This document shows, one piece after another, positions 56,490 to 64,000 of a stretch of DNA of 64,000 bases. Position 1 is the first letter of the stretch; every line of letters starts with the position of its first letter. The DNA is from JALEFZ01 sp964564415 (GTDB taxonomy: Bacteria > Bacteroidota > Bacteroidia > J057): the NCBI GenBank assembly GCA_964564415.1, contig CAZMAV010000013.1, forward strand, positions 80,001 through 144,000, written 5' to 3'. A program made the position numbers and the translations under genes. Below the pieces are notes generated by a model. It did no database searches. It was not told the DNA's origin and saw nothing but the letters and a program-made list of their open reading frames with translations.

Positions 56490-56639
56490 TCAGCCGTTGA
56501 AATGCAGGAAAATCAAGGCCAAAGTAGGGACAATACCAAAGGCTGCCGAGGCAATCAATTTATGTTTGTAGGTAAATGTTAGTTGCTGTTTCTGATTTGT
56601 CTTCTGCTGGATGGATAGTGAAGTTTTGCTTCGCATCAT
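56490..56639 (-). CDS. Small membrane peptide, paralogue 2 (49 residues)
   Basis: ATG at 56639 (a second ATG follows directly). The 49-residue product has a Gln/Lys-rich N-terminus (SIQQKTNQKQQLTF), the KHKL pair and a helix AASAAFGIVPTLALIFLH-like segment (IASAAFGIVPTLALIF), ending in HFNG. It is the sister of the peptide at 56244-56366, 123 bases further downstream. The motif CTAAACGTAACA lies at + 56653-56664, 14 bases upstream of this start, like that of the other copy. The rest of the gene-free stretch (56110-56841) shows AT-rich leaders and nothing else that I can support. Confidence 0.6.
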   Translation of the reverse strand: MMRSKTSLSIQQKTNQKQQLTFTYKHKLIASAAFGIVPTLALIFLHFNG

Positions 56640-56841
56640 AATGAAAGAGCTTTGTTACGTTTAGTAATTATGTTTAATTCAAAAATAATTTTAAAAATGG
56701 AATAATTAATTTCGATAATTCCTCTTACTTTACACCTTCCTATGCTTGATTTATGGCTCCAAACCCCTTTTTATCAGGCACGGCTTCAATTTATTCCCAA
56801 ATTTCGGTGGAAACCTTTCCCGAGCCAGGATTAAGTTTATT

Positions 56842-57600
56842 TCAGTGAACATAGCTTCCTGCGTTGATATCAATAGTAGCTCCGGTTGCGTGGTCCATGT
56901 ATCCGCTAGCCAAAAAAACCAGAGTAGGAGCCAAGTCTTTGGGGAGGGTAAGCTCAGACAATGCCAGGTCGTCGAGGATAAATTTCTCTCCGTATTCATC
57001 GATAAATTGCTGGGCCATATCGGTTTTGATAAATCCAGGAGCGATCAAAAATGATTTTATTCCTTCCTTGCCGTATCCTCTGGCAATAGAACGGCTCAAG
57101 GATACCATGCCCCCCTTTGAGGCTGCATAAGCCATGAAATCAGGGGTATCTCCCCGAAAAGCTGCCCTGGAGGAAATAAAAATCAGCCTTCCCCCCTTCC
57201 TTTCTCTGAAATGGGCAATAGCTTCCCGGGCAAGAATGGCCGATGCGAGCAGGTTTACCTGTAGGCTGTCCTGCCAGGCTTGGAGCCATGTAGCGAAGTC
57301 TTTGCCCTCTTCTGTCCTGATTGCAATACCGGCATTGTTGATCAGGCAGTCCACCCTTCCATAGTGGGCCAGAACCGAGGCAAACAATTCCTTGCAGGCC
57401 ATGGGATCGCGAAGATCAGCGCCAAAAGCCCTGGATTTTCCCCCTGTTTCCTGTGCAAGCATTTCTGCCTTCTCCCTGTTTTTTCCATAGTGAAGGGCAA
57501 GGCTGGCCCTACTCTTGGCTAAGGCCCTGGCAATTCCCGCTCCTATACCTCTGCTGGCTCCTGTGATCAGGATCACCTGGTCTTCAAGTGAAATGGTCAT
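56842..57600 (-). CDS. Short-chain dehydrogenase/reductase (FabG-like)
   Basis: A 252-residue classical SDR. TGASRGIGAG (about 13-22), NNAGIAIRT (about 86-94), the Ser in FISSRAAF and the active-site YAASKGGM (about 148-155) are intact. The C-terminus SGYMDHATGATIDINAGSYVH fits FabG-like and sorbitol/3-oxoacyl-ACP reductases. The ATG at 57600 opens with SLEDQVILITGASRG; an upstream ATG would add 13 residues. The divergent neighbour is fabD, so a fatty-acid role is possible, but this is not shown. The 242 bases after its stop hold the micropeptide pair. Confidence 0.88.
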   Translation of the reverse strand: MTISLEDQVILITGASRGIGAGIARALAKSRASLALHYGKNREKAEMLAQETGGKSRAFGADLRDPMACKELFASVLAHYGRVDCLINNAGIAIRTEEGKDFATWLQAWQDSLQVNLLASAILAREAIAHFRERKGGRLIFISSRAAFRGDTPDFMAYAASKGGMVSLSRSIARGYGKEGIKSFLIAPGFIKTDMAQQFIDEYGEKFILDDLALSELTLPKDLAPTLVFLASGYMDHATGATIDINAGSYVH

Positions 57601-57653
57601 GTGATGAAAAATTAATTGGTGAAGGGGGAAAATAGGCATTATTAAATTCTTCC

Positions 57654-57661
57654 TATATTTG
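57654..57661 (+). promoter_or_regulatory. Candidate -7 element (TATATTTG) ahead of fabD
   Basis: TATATTTG matches the Bacteroidota TAnnTTTG element 29 bases before the fabD ATG. A clear -33 TTTG at 19-20 bases upstream is missing, so the call is tentative. Confidence 0.4.
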
Positions 57662-57690
57662 CCGGCTCAATCACCAAAAGAAAATCTGCT

Positions 57691-58569
57691 ATGAAAGCTT
57701 TGGTATTTCCCGGACAGGGAGCTCAGCATCCAGGCATGGGACAGGAACTCTTTGAAGCTTCAGCTCTGGCCAAGGACTTGTTTGCAAAAGCCAATGAAAT
57801 CCTGGGTTTCGATATCCAATCCCCCATGTTTGAGGGAGCGGAAGAGGACCTTCGCCGCACTTCTGTAACCCAACCTGCCATATTCATCCATTCTGTGGTG
57901 GCAGCTTTGGTCCACGAATTGCCAGGGCAGGCCCAAATGGCAGCAGGGCACTCTCTGGGTGAGTTTTCTGCCCTTGTTGCGGCTGGAGCCCTCAAATTTG
58001 AAGATGGCCTTCGTCTGGTCGCCATACGAGCCAATGCCATGCAGAAAGCCTGCGATATTCAGGAATCTACCATGGCCGCAATTTTGGGATTGGAAGATGA
58101 AGTGGTAGAAGAAATCTGCCTTTCGATTGAAGGAGTTGTCCCCGCCAATTACAATACGATGGGCCAATTGGTTATCTCTGGTACCAAAGAAGGTATTGCA
58201 GAGGCCATAGAGACCGCCAAAGAAAAAGGAGCCCGCAGGGCCTTGGAACTTCAAGTCAATGGCGCCTTTCACTCCCCCTTGATGGAAGCTGCCCGGGTAG
58301 AACTTGCCGAGGGAATAGAAAAAACAGCTTTCTCAGATGCGACCATACCTGTCTATCAAAACGTAACAGCCCTTCCTCATCAGAATGCAGCTGAGATCAA
58401 GGAAAACCTGCTGAAGCAGCTGACTTTCCCTGTCAAATGGACCCAAACCGTTAAGAAAATGCTGGAGGATGGTGCCAATGAATTTATTGAAGTAGGTCCC
58501 GGAAAGGTACTTAGTGGGCTGATCAAAAAGGTAGACCGACAGGCTTCCGTAGCCCAAGTCAATGCCTAA
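57691..58569 (+). CDS. fabD: Malonyl-CoA:ACP transacylase
   Basis: A 292-residue enzyme that loads malonate onto acyl carrier protein. The nucleophile motif GHSLGEFSAL (about 87-96, Ser89), the oxyanion-side PGQGAQHPGMG (about 7-17) and the His in GAFHSPLM (about 193-200) are present; NYNTMGQLVISG is also typical. It is monocistronic, ends in a terminator that overlaps the convergent gluQ 3' end, and is divergent from the SDR gene. Confidence 0.95.
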   Translation: MKALVFPGQGAQHPGMGQELFEASALAKDLFAKANEILGFDIQSPMFEGAEEDLRRTSVTQPAIFIHSVVAALVHELPGQAQMAAGHSLGEFSALVAAGALKFEDGLRLVAIRANAMQKACDIQESTMAAILGLEDEVVEEICLSIEGVVPANYNTMGQLVISGTKEGIAEAIETAKEKGARRALELQVNGAFHSPLMEAARVELAEGIEKTAFSDATIPVYQNVTALPHQNAAEIKENLLKQLTFPVKWTQTVKKMLEDGANEFIEVGPGKVLSGLIKKVDRQASVAQVNA

Positions 58570-58600
58570 AAGTATCACCAAGGTATAGATTTATAAGAGA

Positions 58601-58635
58601 GGAGGCCGGAGATTTATTCGGTCTCCTTTCTTTTT
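58601..58635 (+). terminator. Terminator of fabD overlapping the end of gluQ
   Basis: GGAGGCCG / CGGTCTCC (8 bp, one G-U) with loop GAGATTTATT is followed by TTTCTTTTT. The loop contains the stop codon of the convergent gluQ gene, so the 3' ends of the two genes share this sequence. Confidence 0.8.
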
Positions 58636-59531
58636 ACAGCTTGGACCAAGGTATTTATCCCTGTCTCCCTGGCCTGTGCCAATAGCCCTGCGGCATCTTT
58701 TTCTTTTTCCATCCCCAACTGTCGGCTTAGCCATTCGAAGTAGGCCTCCTTCTTCCCACCTTTTCGCCAATGAAACAAGGCAGGTGCCCCCTCCGACTTG
58801 GATAATTTTTGTCCCCCTTTGTCCATTACTAGAGGATGGTGGAAAAAAATGGTTTGGGAAAAAGATGACCCCTCCAGTAAACTGCTTAGGTATAGCTGCG
58901 CCGCAGTGCTGGCCAGTAAGTCTTCCCCTCTGAGGATGAAATTGACCTCCATGTCCATGTCATCCCTCAAACTGGCCACCTGATAGGCGGGGAGTCCGTC
59001 CTTCCTTCGAACGACAAAGTGGCGCATCTGCTGGCCAAGATCTACCTCCCTGGCTTCGTAGGGGGATTGCCAACCCGTATTTTCTCCATATAAGATAATT
59101 CTTAACGATGTTACGTTTTTCTCGTATTTCAGATTTTGGTCTATACAGGTTCCCGGATATTGTCCATCTACGCTTTGTGCCTGAATGTCCTTTCTGGAGC
59201 ATCGGCAGGCAAAGGAATAGGGCTCGAGGCAAGCAAGGGTTTCTTCATATTGGGGGATGCGGTGAATCTGAGAATAATAAGTCTGATGCATTCCTACTCC
59301 TTCAGGGCCTAAGTCCCAGTCCAGGTTCAACCAATCCAGGGTATAAAAAATGTCTTCCAGAAATGGTGTTTTTACCCTTTCTTGATCCAGGTCGTCGATC
59401 CTGAGGATCAGTTTACCACGCTGCAGGCGGGTGAATAGCCAGTTCAGGACAAAATTGAATCCATTTCCAGTATGAAGGTATCCGCTCGGGGTAGGAGCGA
59501 TTCGGGAGATTAGTCTTGGTCTTGGCTCCAT
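58614..59531 (-). CDS. gluQ: Glutamyl-Q tRNA(Asp) synthetase-like protein
   Basis: A 305-residue truncated glutamyl-tRNA synthetase homologue without the anticodon-binding domain. The N-terminal APTPSGYLHTGN is the HIGH-like motif, CRCSR...YPGTC are the zinc-binding cysteines of GluQ-type enzymes and KLSKS is the second ATP motif. GluQ attaches glutamate to the queuosine of tRNA-Asp. The start overlaps the end of the nucleoside phosphorylase gene by 22 bases, so translation is probably coupled. Most bacteria with GluQ also have queuosine biosynthesis genes elsewhere. Confidence 0.87.
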   Translation of the reverse strand: MEPRPRLISRIAPTPSGYLHTGNGFNFVLNWLFTRLQRGKLILRIDDLDQERVKTPFLEDIFYTLDWLNLDWDLGPEGVGMHQTYYSQIHRIPQYEETLACLEPYSFACRCSRKDIQAQSVDGQYPGTCIDQNLKYEKNVTSLRIILYGENTGWQSPYEAREVDLGQQMRHFVVRRKDGLPAYQVASLRDDMDMEVNFILRGEDLLASTAAQLYLSSLLEGSSFSQTIFFHHPLVMDKGGQKLSKSEGAPALFHWRKGGKKEAYFEWLSRQLGMEKEKDAAGLLAQARETGINTLVQAVKRKETE

Positions 59532-60397
59532 TGGTACATCAATTCAAGTCCTACTTCAATGAGATGGTCGATGGCTTTCTGTGGATATTGGGAGAAATGG
59601 CCAGTTTTTCTGTTGGCAAGAACCACAGAAAGAGAGGCTGCCTCATGTCCGAGGGCCTGAGAAAGGGCCAGGAGTCCGGCGGTTTCCATCTCGAGATTGG
59701 TCAACCTCAGGCCATCAAAACTAAAGTCTGAGAGGGCGTCGACCAAACCCGGTTTAGAGAGGGAAAGCCTCCCGAGATTTCTTCCCTGAGGTCCGTAAAA
59801 ACCCTTGGCTGTAAGGGTAATCCCTTGGTTAATATCTGGGCTGAGCAAGGAGAGAATGGAAGCTGAGGATGCTGCTCCGTAGACATATTGAGGTACTTCT
59901 TCAATTCTTTGGGTGAACAATTTATAACGCTGTTCCAGGTCTTCGACCTTATCTCCCTTAGTAGCCTCATAGTATTCCATCAGTCCATCTGCACCCAGGG
60001 CATAGGAAGAAAATATCAGGCTGTCTTCCTTCAATTCCTTTTGTAGAGATCCGGTGGTACCCAATCGCAACAATTTACTTTGGGTGATTGTATCCTTGAT
60101 CCTGACCGATGTCAGGTCGATGTTCCATAAAGCGTCCAACTCATTGAGGACGATGTCTACGTTGTCGGTACCAATTCCGGTGGAAATCAGCGAAAGCCTG
60201 AGCCCTTTATAAAAGCCGGTAATCGTTAAAAATTCCCGCTTTTGCTTTTCAAATTCCACCCAATCGAGATGTTGGGCAATTCTCCTTACGCGCTGAGGAT
60301 CCCCTACGGTGATGACATTGGCAGCGATTTCGTGGGGCAGAAGGTCAAGATGATAGATTGATCCCCTGGGGTTCAAAATGAGTTCAGAGCGGTGCAT
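59510..60397 (-). CDS. Uridine phosphorylase-like nucleoside phosphorylase
   Basis: A 295-residue PNP/UDP-family enzyme that splits nucleosides with phosphate. VITVGDPQRVRRIAQHL (about 29-45) binds phosphate, STGIGTDNVDIVLNEL (about 72-87) is the ribose/phosphate loop, and GLRLTNLEMETAGLLALSQALGHEA (about 233-257) is the family signature with the Glu-Met-Glu that contacts ribose. Purine or pyrimidine preference is not certain. The ATG at 60397 is chosen over an upstream frame with a rare-looking leader. It is the first gene of a two-gene unit with gluQ. Confidence 0.85.
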   Translation of the reverse strand: MHRSELILNPRGSIYHLDLLPHEIAANVITVGDPQRVRRIAQHLDWVEFEKQKREFLTITGFYKGLRLSLISTGIGTDNVDIVLNELDALWNIDLTSVRIKDTITQSKLLRLGTTGSLQKELKEDSLIFSSYALGADGLMEYYEATKGDKVEDLEQRYKLFTQRIEEVPQYVYGAASSASILSLLSPDINQGITLTAKGFYGPQGRNLGRLSLSKPGLVDALSDFSFDGLRLTNLEMETAGLLALSQALGHEAASLSVVLANRKTGHFSQYPQKAIDHLIEVGLELMYQWSQDQD

Positions 60398-60800
60398 AGT
60401 GCAGCAGTATGGTTTCAATAATGGCCTTCGCCTGTGGAGAATACTACCCTGTTCAGTGAATGGAGCCGGATAGTTAATCTCTGATCAGCCCAATTAATTT
60501 TCTCTTTTGTAGAAGAAAAAATTACCTGGGTTAAAAAAATTCAAGTTAACGTCTATCTTATTCGCCAGAATTCACTTATATTAAATTATCGAAATAAGTT
60601 GATTTAGGCTTTGTTACTTTGGTAAAATACCTGAATCTAAATATAAAAATCGACAACATTCCGCCGATTTTATTCGTCTTAATAAAGAGTAGAAAGTTTT
60701 GCAAGTGAAGTCCGTACCTCGTAAATTTGCAAATTGAAATTACAGGCAAAGCTTTTCCCATTTACAAGTTTTTTGCAAGATTAAAACAGACCCGCAATAG
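60398..60800. other. Divergent regulatory region between nucleoside phosphorylase and rpoD
   Basis: 403 gene-free, AT-rich bases. They contain the rpoD promoter candidate (60698-60729), a second -7-like TACTTTG near 60615, and presumably the leftward promoter of the phosphorylase gene. I see no coding frame that I would defend. Confidence 0.55.
60698..60729 (+). promoter_or_regulatory. Candidate primary-sigma promoter for rpoD
   Basis: TTTG (60698-60701), a 20-base spacer and TAAATTTG (60722-60729) match the Bacteroidota promoter form TTTG-N19/20-TAnnTTTG. Transcription would start near 60736 and give a leader of about 65 bases before the rpoD ATG, which suggests that the factor transcribes its own gene. 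Confidence 0.6.
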
Positions 60801-61667
60801 ATGAGACAGCTCAAGATTAGTAAGCAGATCACCAATCGTGAATCTCAATCCTTAGACAAGTACCTTCAAGAAATAGGAAAAGTTGAATTGTTGACTCCTG
60901 ACGAGGAGGTACAATTGGCACAGAGGATCAAGCAAGGAGATCAGGTTGCGCTGGAGAAGCTTACTAAAGCCAATTTGAGGTTTGTGGTTTCAGTGGCTAA
61001 GCAGTATCAAAACCAAGGGCTTTCCCTGGGAGATTTGATCAATGAGGGGAACTTGGGCCTGATAAAGGCTGCCAAGAGGTTTGACGAGACCCGGGGATTT
61101 AAATTTATTTCCTACGCCGTTTGGTGGATCCGCCAATCTATCCTTCAGGCCCTAGCTGAGCAATCGCGAATCGTAAGGCTCCCCCTCAACAGGGTAGGGG
61201 CCCTCAATAAAATCGGAAAAGCTTTTTCCAAATTGGAGCAGGAGTTCGAACGCGAACCTTCCCCCGAGGAAATCTCCGAAGTCCTTGAAAACATGAGTGA
61301 GGATGAAATTTCTGATACCCTCAAAATTTCAGGCCGCCATGTTTCCGTAGACGCTCCCTTCGTTCAAGGAGAGGAAAACCGACTCCTCGACGTCCTGGAG
61401 AATGATGCAGAACCCAACCCAGACAATGAGCTTATTAATGAGTCGCTGAGCAAGGAAGTGGAAAGAGCCCTTTCAACCTTGACACAGCGTGAGGCAGAGG
61501 TCATACGACTCTACTTTGGTATTGGGGTAGAACATTCCCTGACCCTCGAAGAGATCGGCGAAAAATTTGACCTCACCCGTGAGCGTGTGCGACAAATTAA
61601 GGAGAAGGCCATTCGCCGCCTCCGCCACACTTCTCGCTCCAAAGGCTTGAAGACTTACTTAGGATAA
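60801..61667 (+). CDS. rpoD: Primary sigma factor of RNA polymerase
   Basis: A 288-residue sigma-70 of the short Bacteroidota type, without region 1.1. It has region 1.2 (SLDKYLQEIGKVELLTPDEEVQLAQRI), region 2 (about 58-140: NLRFVVSVAKQYQNQGLSLGDLINEGNLGLIKAA...FISYAVWWIRQSI), region 3 and region 4 (about 215-288: LTQREAEVIRLYFGIG...TLEEIGEKFDLTRERVRQIKEKAIRRLRH). It recognises the TAnnTTTG-type promoters of the phylum. The N-terminal MRQLKISKQITNRESQSL is diagnostic. It is followed by a terminator. Confidence 0.97.
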   Translation: MRQLKISKQITNRESQSLDKYLQEIGKVELLTPDEEVQLAQRIKQGDQVALEKLTKANLRFVVSVAKQYQNQGLSLGDLINEGNLGLIKAAKRFDETRGFKFISYAVWWIRQSILQALAEQSRIVRLPLNRVGALNKIGKAFSKLEQEFEREPSPEEISEVLENMSEDEISDTLKISGRHVSVDAPFVQGEENRLLDVLENDAEPNPDNELINESLSKEVERALSTLTQREAEVIRLYFGIGVEHSLTLEEIGEKFDLTRERVRQIKEKAIRRLRHTSRSKGLKTYLG

Positions 61668-61689
61668 GTAAGGGCTTTATTATAAATTC

Positions 61690-61729
61690 AAAGTGACTAT
61701 CTCATGATTAGAGATGGTCCCTTTCTTTT
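61690..61729 (+). terminator. Terminator of rpoD, covering an upstream ATG of the next gene
   Basis: GACTATCTC / GAGATGGTC (9 bp, one G-U; 61695-61719) extends outward with AAAG/CTTT, and TTTCTTTTG follows. The loop contains an ATG (61704) that is in frame with the alpha/beta hydrolase, so the hydrolase start is likely one of the next ATGs. Confidence 0.75.
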
Positions 61730-61733
61730 GCCT

Positions 61734-62552
61734 ATGGCCATGAACAAAAACCTGGTGCGCCTCGCTTCCTCCCTCTTCCCCGATCAGGTGGTGGACTATG
61801 CCTTTCGACAGTTGACCCAGCCTCAGGTCCGCAAACTCAGAGATCGGGAACTGAAACTTTTAGAAAGTGCTGAGAAAGGGAGCTATAAATTTCAGGACCT
61901 GGAGGTTCGGACTTACAAGTGGGAAGGCTCGGGGGATAGGGTTCTCCTCATCCACGGATGGGAAGGCCAAGCCGGAAACTTTGCCGGCCTTATTCCAAAA
62001 CTGATAGAGAAAAACTTTTCAGTCTATGCCTTTGATGCCCCTGGACATGGATTCAGCCAGTCGGGAGATACCTCACTCCTGGAGTTTACCGAAGTCGTAA
62101 AGGAACTTATCCAGCATTACAGGGTGAGAAAACTGGTCAGCCATTCCTTTGGAGGGGTCGCCACCACCTATGCCCTCAGTCAGATACCGGGGTGGGAGAT
62201 TGACAAGTACCTGCTTTTTACCACTCCCGACCGCTTTCTTCAGCGAATTGATCAGGTAGCGGAGATGACGGGTATTACAGAAAAGGTAAAGGAAAAATTA
62301 CTTCAGCGGATCCGGGAGGTCTCGGGAATGAAGCCGGAAGTACTCAATGTATCTGACTTTGTAAAAGCCATCAATGTGAAGGAGGCGCTTATCTTTCATG
62401 ATAAAAATGACAGGGTGCTGCCGCTTTCTCAGTCCATTCATGTCCATCAGCATTGGCCTCAGTCCCGCTTACATAGGGTAGAGGGGACAGGGCACTTTCG
62501 CATCCTTTCCTCTGAAAAAATCTTGGAAGAGGCGGTGGCCTTTATTGGATAG
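61734..62552 (+). CDS. Alpha/beta hydrolase
   Basis: A 272-residue alpha/beta hydrolase. The nucleophile elbow is VSHSFGG (family form GxSxG with Ser in the first position), the acid is the Asp in FHDKNDRVLP (about 220-229), and the His is in VEGTGHFRIL. The catalytic triad is therefore complete. The start is taken at 61734 (MAMNKNL) because an in-frame ATG at 61704 lies in the loop of the rpoD terminator; 61740 is equally possible. The ATG has no good ribosome-binding site. The stop overlaps the end of the MFS gene by 11 bases. Substrate unknown, probably a small ester or lipid. Confidence 0.82.
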   Translation: MAMNKNLVRLASSLFPDQVVDYAFRQLTQPQVRKLRDRELKLLESAEKGSYKFQDLEVRTYKWEGSGDRVLLIHGWEGQAGNFAGLIPKLIEKNFSVYAFDAPGHGFSQSGDTSLLEFTEVVKELIQHYRVRKLVSHSFGGVATTYALSQIPGWEIDKYLLFTTPDRFLQRIDQVAEMTGITEKVKEKLLQRIREVSGMKPEVLNVSDFVKAINVKEALIFHDKNDRVLPLSQSIHVHQHWPQSRLHRVEGTGHFRILSSEKILEEAVAFIG

Positions 62553-63828
62553 GGGCTTCGGACTTTTGCTTTTGCCTGGTGCCTAGGCGGAAGGTAATCC
62601 ATGCGATAAGAATGGTAAAGGCCGCCAGCCACATGGGCGAACTCAAGGACCAGGATACGATGAGGCCCCCGGCAAGGGGAGGTACGACCTGCGCCATGGC
62701 CCTGACCGATTGCTGCATACCCAAGGTTTCCCCTTGCAATTCGGGGGGAGACATGTTGGAGACCATAGCTGAAATATTGGGCTGAACCAGGGCTTGAAAA
62801 ACCGCTATTAAGGGAAAGGCAAGGTAGAGGTGCCAGATTTCTGTAGCCAAAAGGGGGAGCATTAGGGCAGCAGCCTGTCCCAGAAGGGCAATAGGAACCA
62901 TGCGTGAAGAGGCTACCCGTTGAGAAAAATACCTCACCAATACCACCTGAGAAAAGACAATGACCAGTCCGATGTAACCAAAGAGGGGTCCGATTTCACC
63001 TCGACTCATCCCAAATTTTTTGATTAGAAAAACCTGCATCATGGTTGTGAAGAAGGTAAAACCAAAGGTTTGAAGAAAGACAATAGAGAAAATTGAGCGG
63101 AGGCTATCGCTGAAAAAGGCCTTTCCAAGGTTGATCAGCCCTATAAAAGGGGTGATTTTGAGCTTTGAATTGGGATGGGCCAGGGACTCCCTGAAAAAGG
63201 CCATGGCCTGTAAAATATTGATCAAAACCAGAAAAGAGCCCAGGACGAAGGGCGTTTCAAACCTCATATATTCGGCAAACCATGCATTTTCAAGCCCGAA
63301 ATTACTCAGCCATTCTGGATCGGAAAGTACCCCGCCGATAAAAGGACCGACGACGAATCCGAGGCCAAAGGCAGCACCGATCAATCCAAAGTTGGCGGCT
63401 TTTTCCTTATTTTCACTCACATCTGCTACGGCTGAAAACAGAACGGAAAGATTTCCGGCTCCCAGGCCCTGTATAGCCCTTCCGACAAACATGAGGGTTA
63501 GGCTTGCCGAATACACCCCGTAAGTAAAGATAATATAGCCCAGCAAACTGATGCTCAGGGTACCAACAAGGACGGGTTTTCTTCCAATCTTGTCGGAAAG
63601 AGAGCCAAAGAGAGAGGTGCCAAAAAACTGGGCCATAGGGAATATGGCGCTGATCAATCCATAGATCAGGTTACGGCTGTCGTCTCCATATTCAGGTCCT
63701 AACACGTAATTGCTATCGGTGATTAATTCTCCGAGGATAGGAAAAACCAGACTTAGCCCTAGTAGGTCGATAAAAGCCGTCAAAAAGATGATGGCCATGG
63801 GTGTCCGGGGAGAATTGTTTGAACTCAT
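62542..63828 (-). CDS. MFS transporter, TetA-like drug:H+ antiporter family
   Basis: A 428-residue protein with 12 expected membrane helices. The MFS motif between TM2 and TM3 is GSLSDKIGRKPVL (about 74-86), and the TM4-5 stretch RAIQGLGAGNLSVLFSAVADVSE (about 117-139) contains the antiporter-type RxxQG motif. PxLGELITD in TM1 and a long central loop fit the tetracycline/multidrug group. It should export small molecules with proton entry; substrates unknown. Its 3' end overlaps the hydrolase 3' end by 11 bases (convergent). Confidence 0.88.
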   Translation of the reverse strand: MSSNNSPRTPMAIIFLTAFIDLLGLSLVFPILGELITDSNYVLGPEYGDDSRNLIYGLISAIFPMAQFFGTSLFGSLSDKIGRKPVLVGTLSISLLGYIIFTYGVYSASLTLMFVGRAIQGLGAGNLSVLFSAVADVSENKEKAANFGLIGAAFGLGFVVGPFIGGVLSDPEWLSNFGLENAWFAEYMRFETPFVLGSFLVLINILQAMAFFRESLAHPNSKLKITPFIGLINLGKAFFSDSLRSIFSIVFLQTFGFTFFTTMMQVFLIKKFGMSRGEIGPLFGYIGLVIVFSQVVLVRYFSQRVASSRMVPIALLGQAAALMLPLLATEIWHLYLAFPLIAVFQALVQPNISAMVSNMSPPELQGETLGMQQSVRAMAQVVPPLAGGLIVSWSLSSPMWLAAFTILIAWITFRLGTRQKQKSEAPIQ

Positions 63829-63874
63829 TTAAATAATCTTGAGGATGGATGGACTCGCAATATATAGAATAACA

Positions 63875-63908
63875 AAACAGGAAAACTTGTTTAAAAGCTT
63901 TCCTGTTT
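63875..63908 (-). terminator. Stem-loop upstream of the MFS gene
   Basis: AAACAGGAAA / TTTCCTGTTT (10 bp, 14-base loop) is followed on the minus strand by TGTTATTC. It is a likely terminator for a minus-strand gene entering from the right edge. Confidence 0.55.
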
Positions 63909-63921
63909 GACTGATGATTAA

Positions 63922-64000
63922 TTAAACAAAAAGTAGGGCTAACGCATCTCCAAAAAAATGAAATATATTTTTGAAAAAAGAAGATGAAGAACCCATTGGA
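63922..64000 (-). CDS. Possible 3' end of a gene entering from the right edge
   Basis: The minus-strand frame reads PMGSSSSFFKNIFHFFGDAL... to a TAA at 63922, followed by a stem-loop with a T-rich tail. Only 25 codons are visible, so the identity cannot be told. Confidence 0.35.
   Translation of the reverse strand, partial: PMGSSSSFFKNIFHFFGDALALLFV

Overview
The window looks like a chromosomal segment of a Bacteroidota bacterium, probably a free-living saprospirian or cytophagian type; the genus cannot be fixed from sequence alone. Evidence: a 288-residue primary sigma factor lacking region 1.1, a type IX secretion plug protein, a lipoprotein dipeptidyl peptidase III, many genes without a clear Shine-Dalgarno site, and a candidate TTTG-N20-TAnnTTTG promoter ahead of the sigma gene. 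No insertion sequence, prophage, CRISPR array or rRNA was seen.

Layout. 1-1.8 kb: a MotA-like/MotB-like ion-channel pair, the second gene cut by the window edge. 2.1-10 kb: sialate O-acetylesterase, glycine dehydrogenase (gcvP), small unknown proteins and a dihydrolipoamide acetyltransferase (E2). 10-16 kb: PepSY-like protein, Nudix hydrolase, lipoprotein, ArsR-type regulator, a lone oxidase subunit III, a SirB1-like protein and a GT-C membrane glycosyltransferase. 16.1-24.5 kb: one phenylacetate-degradation operon (paaE-A-B-C-D-I-J-Z plus a crotonase) behind a perfect inverted repeat that resembles a TetR-family operator. It encodes epoxidation of phenylacetyl-CoA, ring opening and thiolysis; the CoA ligase and the hydroxyacyl-CoA dehydrogenase must lie elsewhere. 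24.6-36.8 kb: secreted proteins (unknown protein, MORN-repeat protein, DPP III, a bacterial alpha-2-macroglobulin) and a lone MlaE-type permease. 37-47 kb: SDR enzymes, vWA-like protein, second GT-C glycosyltransferase, BaiN-like flavoprotein, then a tight pair of a catalytically dead M1-peptidase homologue and the T9SS plug protein. 47-53.6 kb: BatA, a decayed FIST gene, TPR/TonB protein, MDR oxidoreductase and trigger factor. 53.6-64 kb: tRNA-Leu(UAG), the RelA/SpoT (p)ppGpp enzyme, two tiny paralogous membrane-peptide genes, SDR, fabD, a nucleoside phosphorylase-gluQ pair, rpoD, an alpha/beta hydrolase and an MFS exporter.

Most interesting: (1) two tandem, previously uncalled small genes at 56.2-56.6 kb that encode related 40- and 49-residue single-span membrane peptides and share an upstream motif; (2) the pseudo-M1 peptidase, which has lost HExxH but keeps the downstream Glu at exact M1 spacing and is 3 bases from the T9SS plug gene; (3) the MotA/MotB-like pair at the left edge, of a type also used in Zorya-like defence; (4) decayed genes at 27.7, 42.2-42.5 and 48.4-49.1 kb. 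Several intrinsic terminators were read by eye, and one of them, after rpoD, moves the likely start of the next gene.
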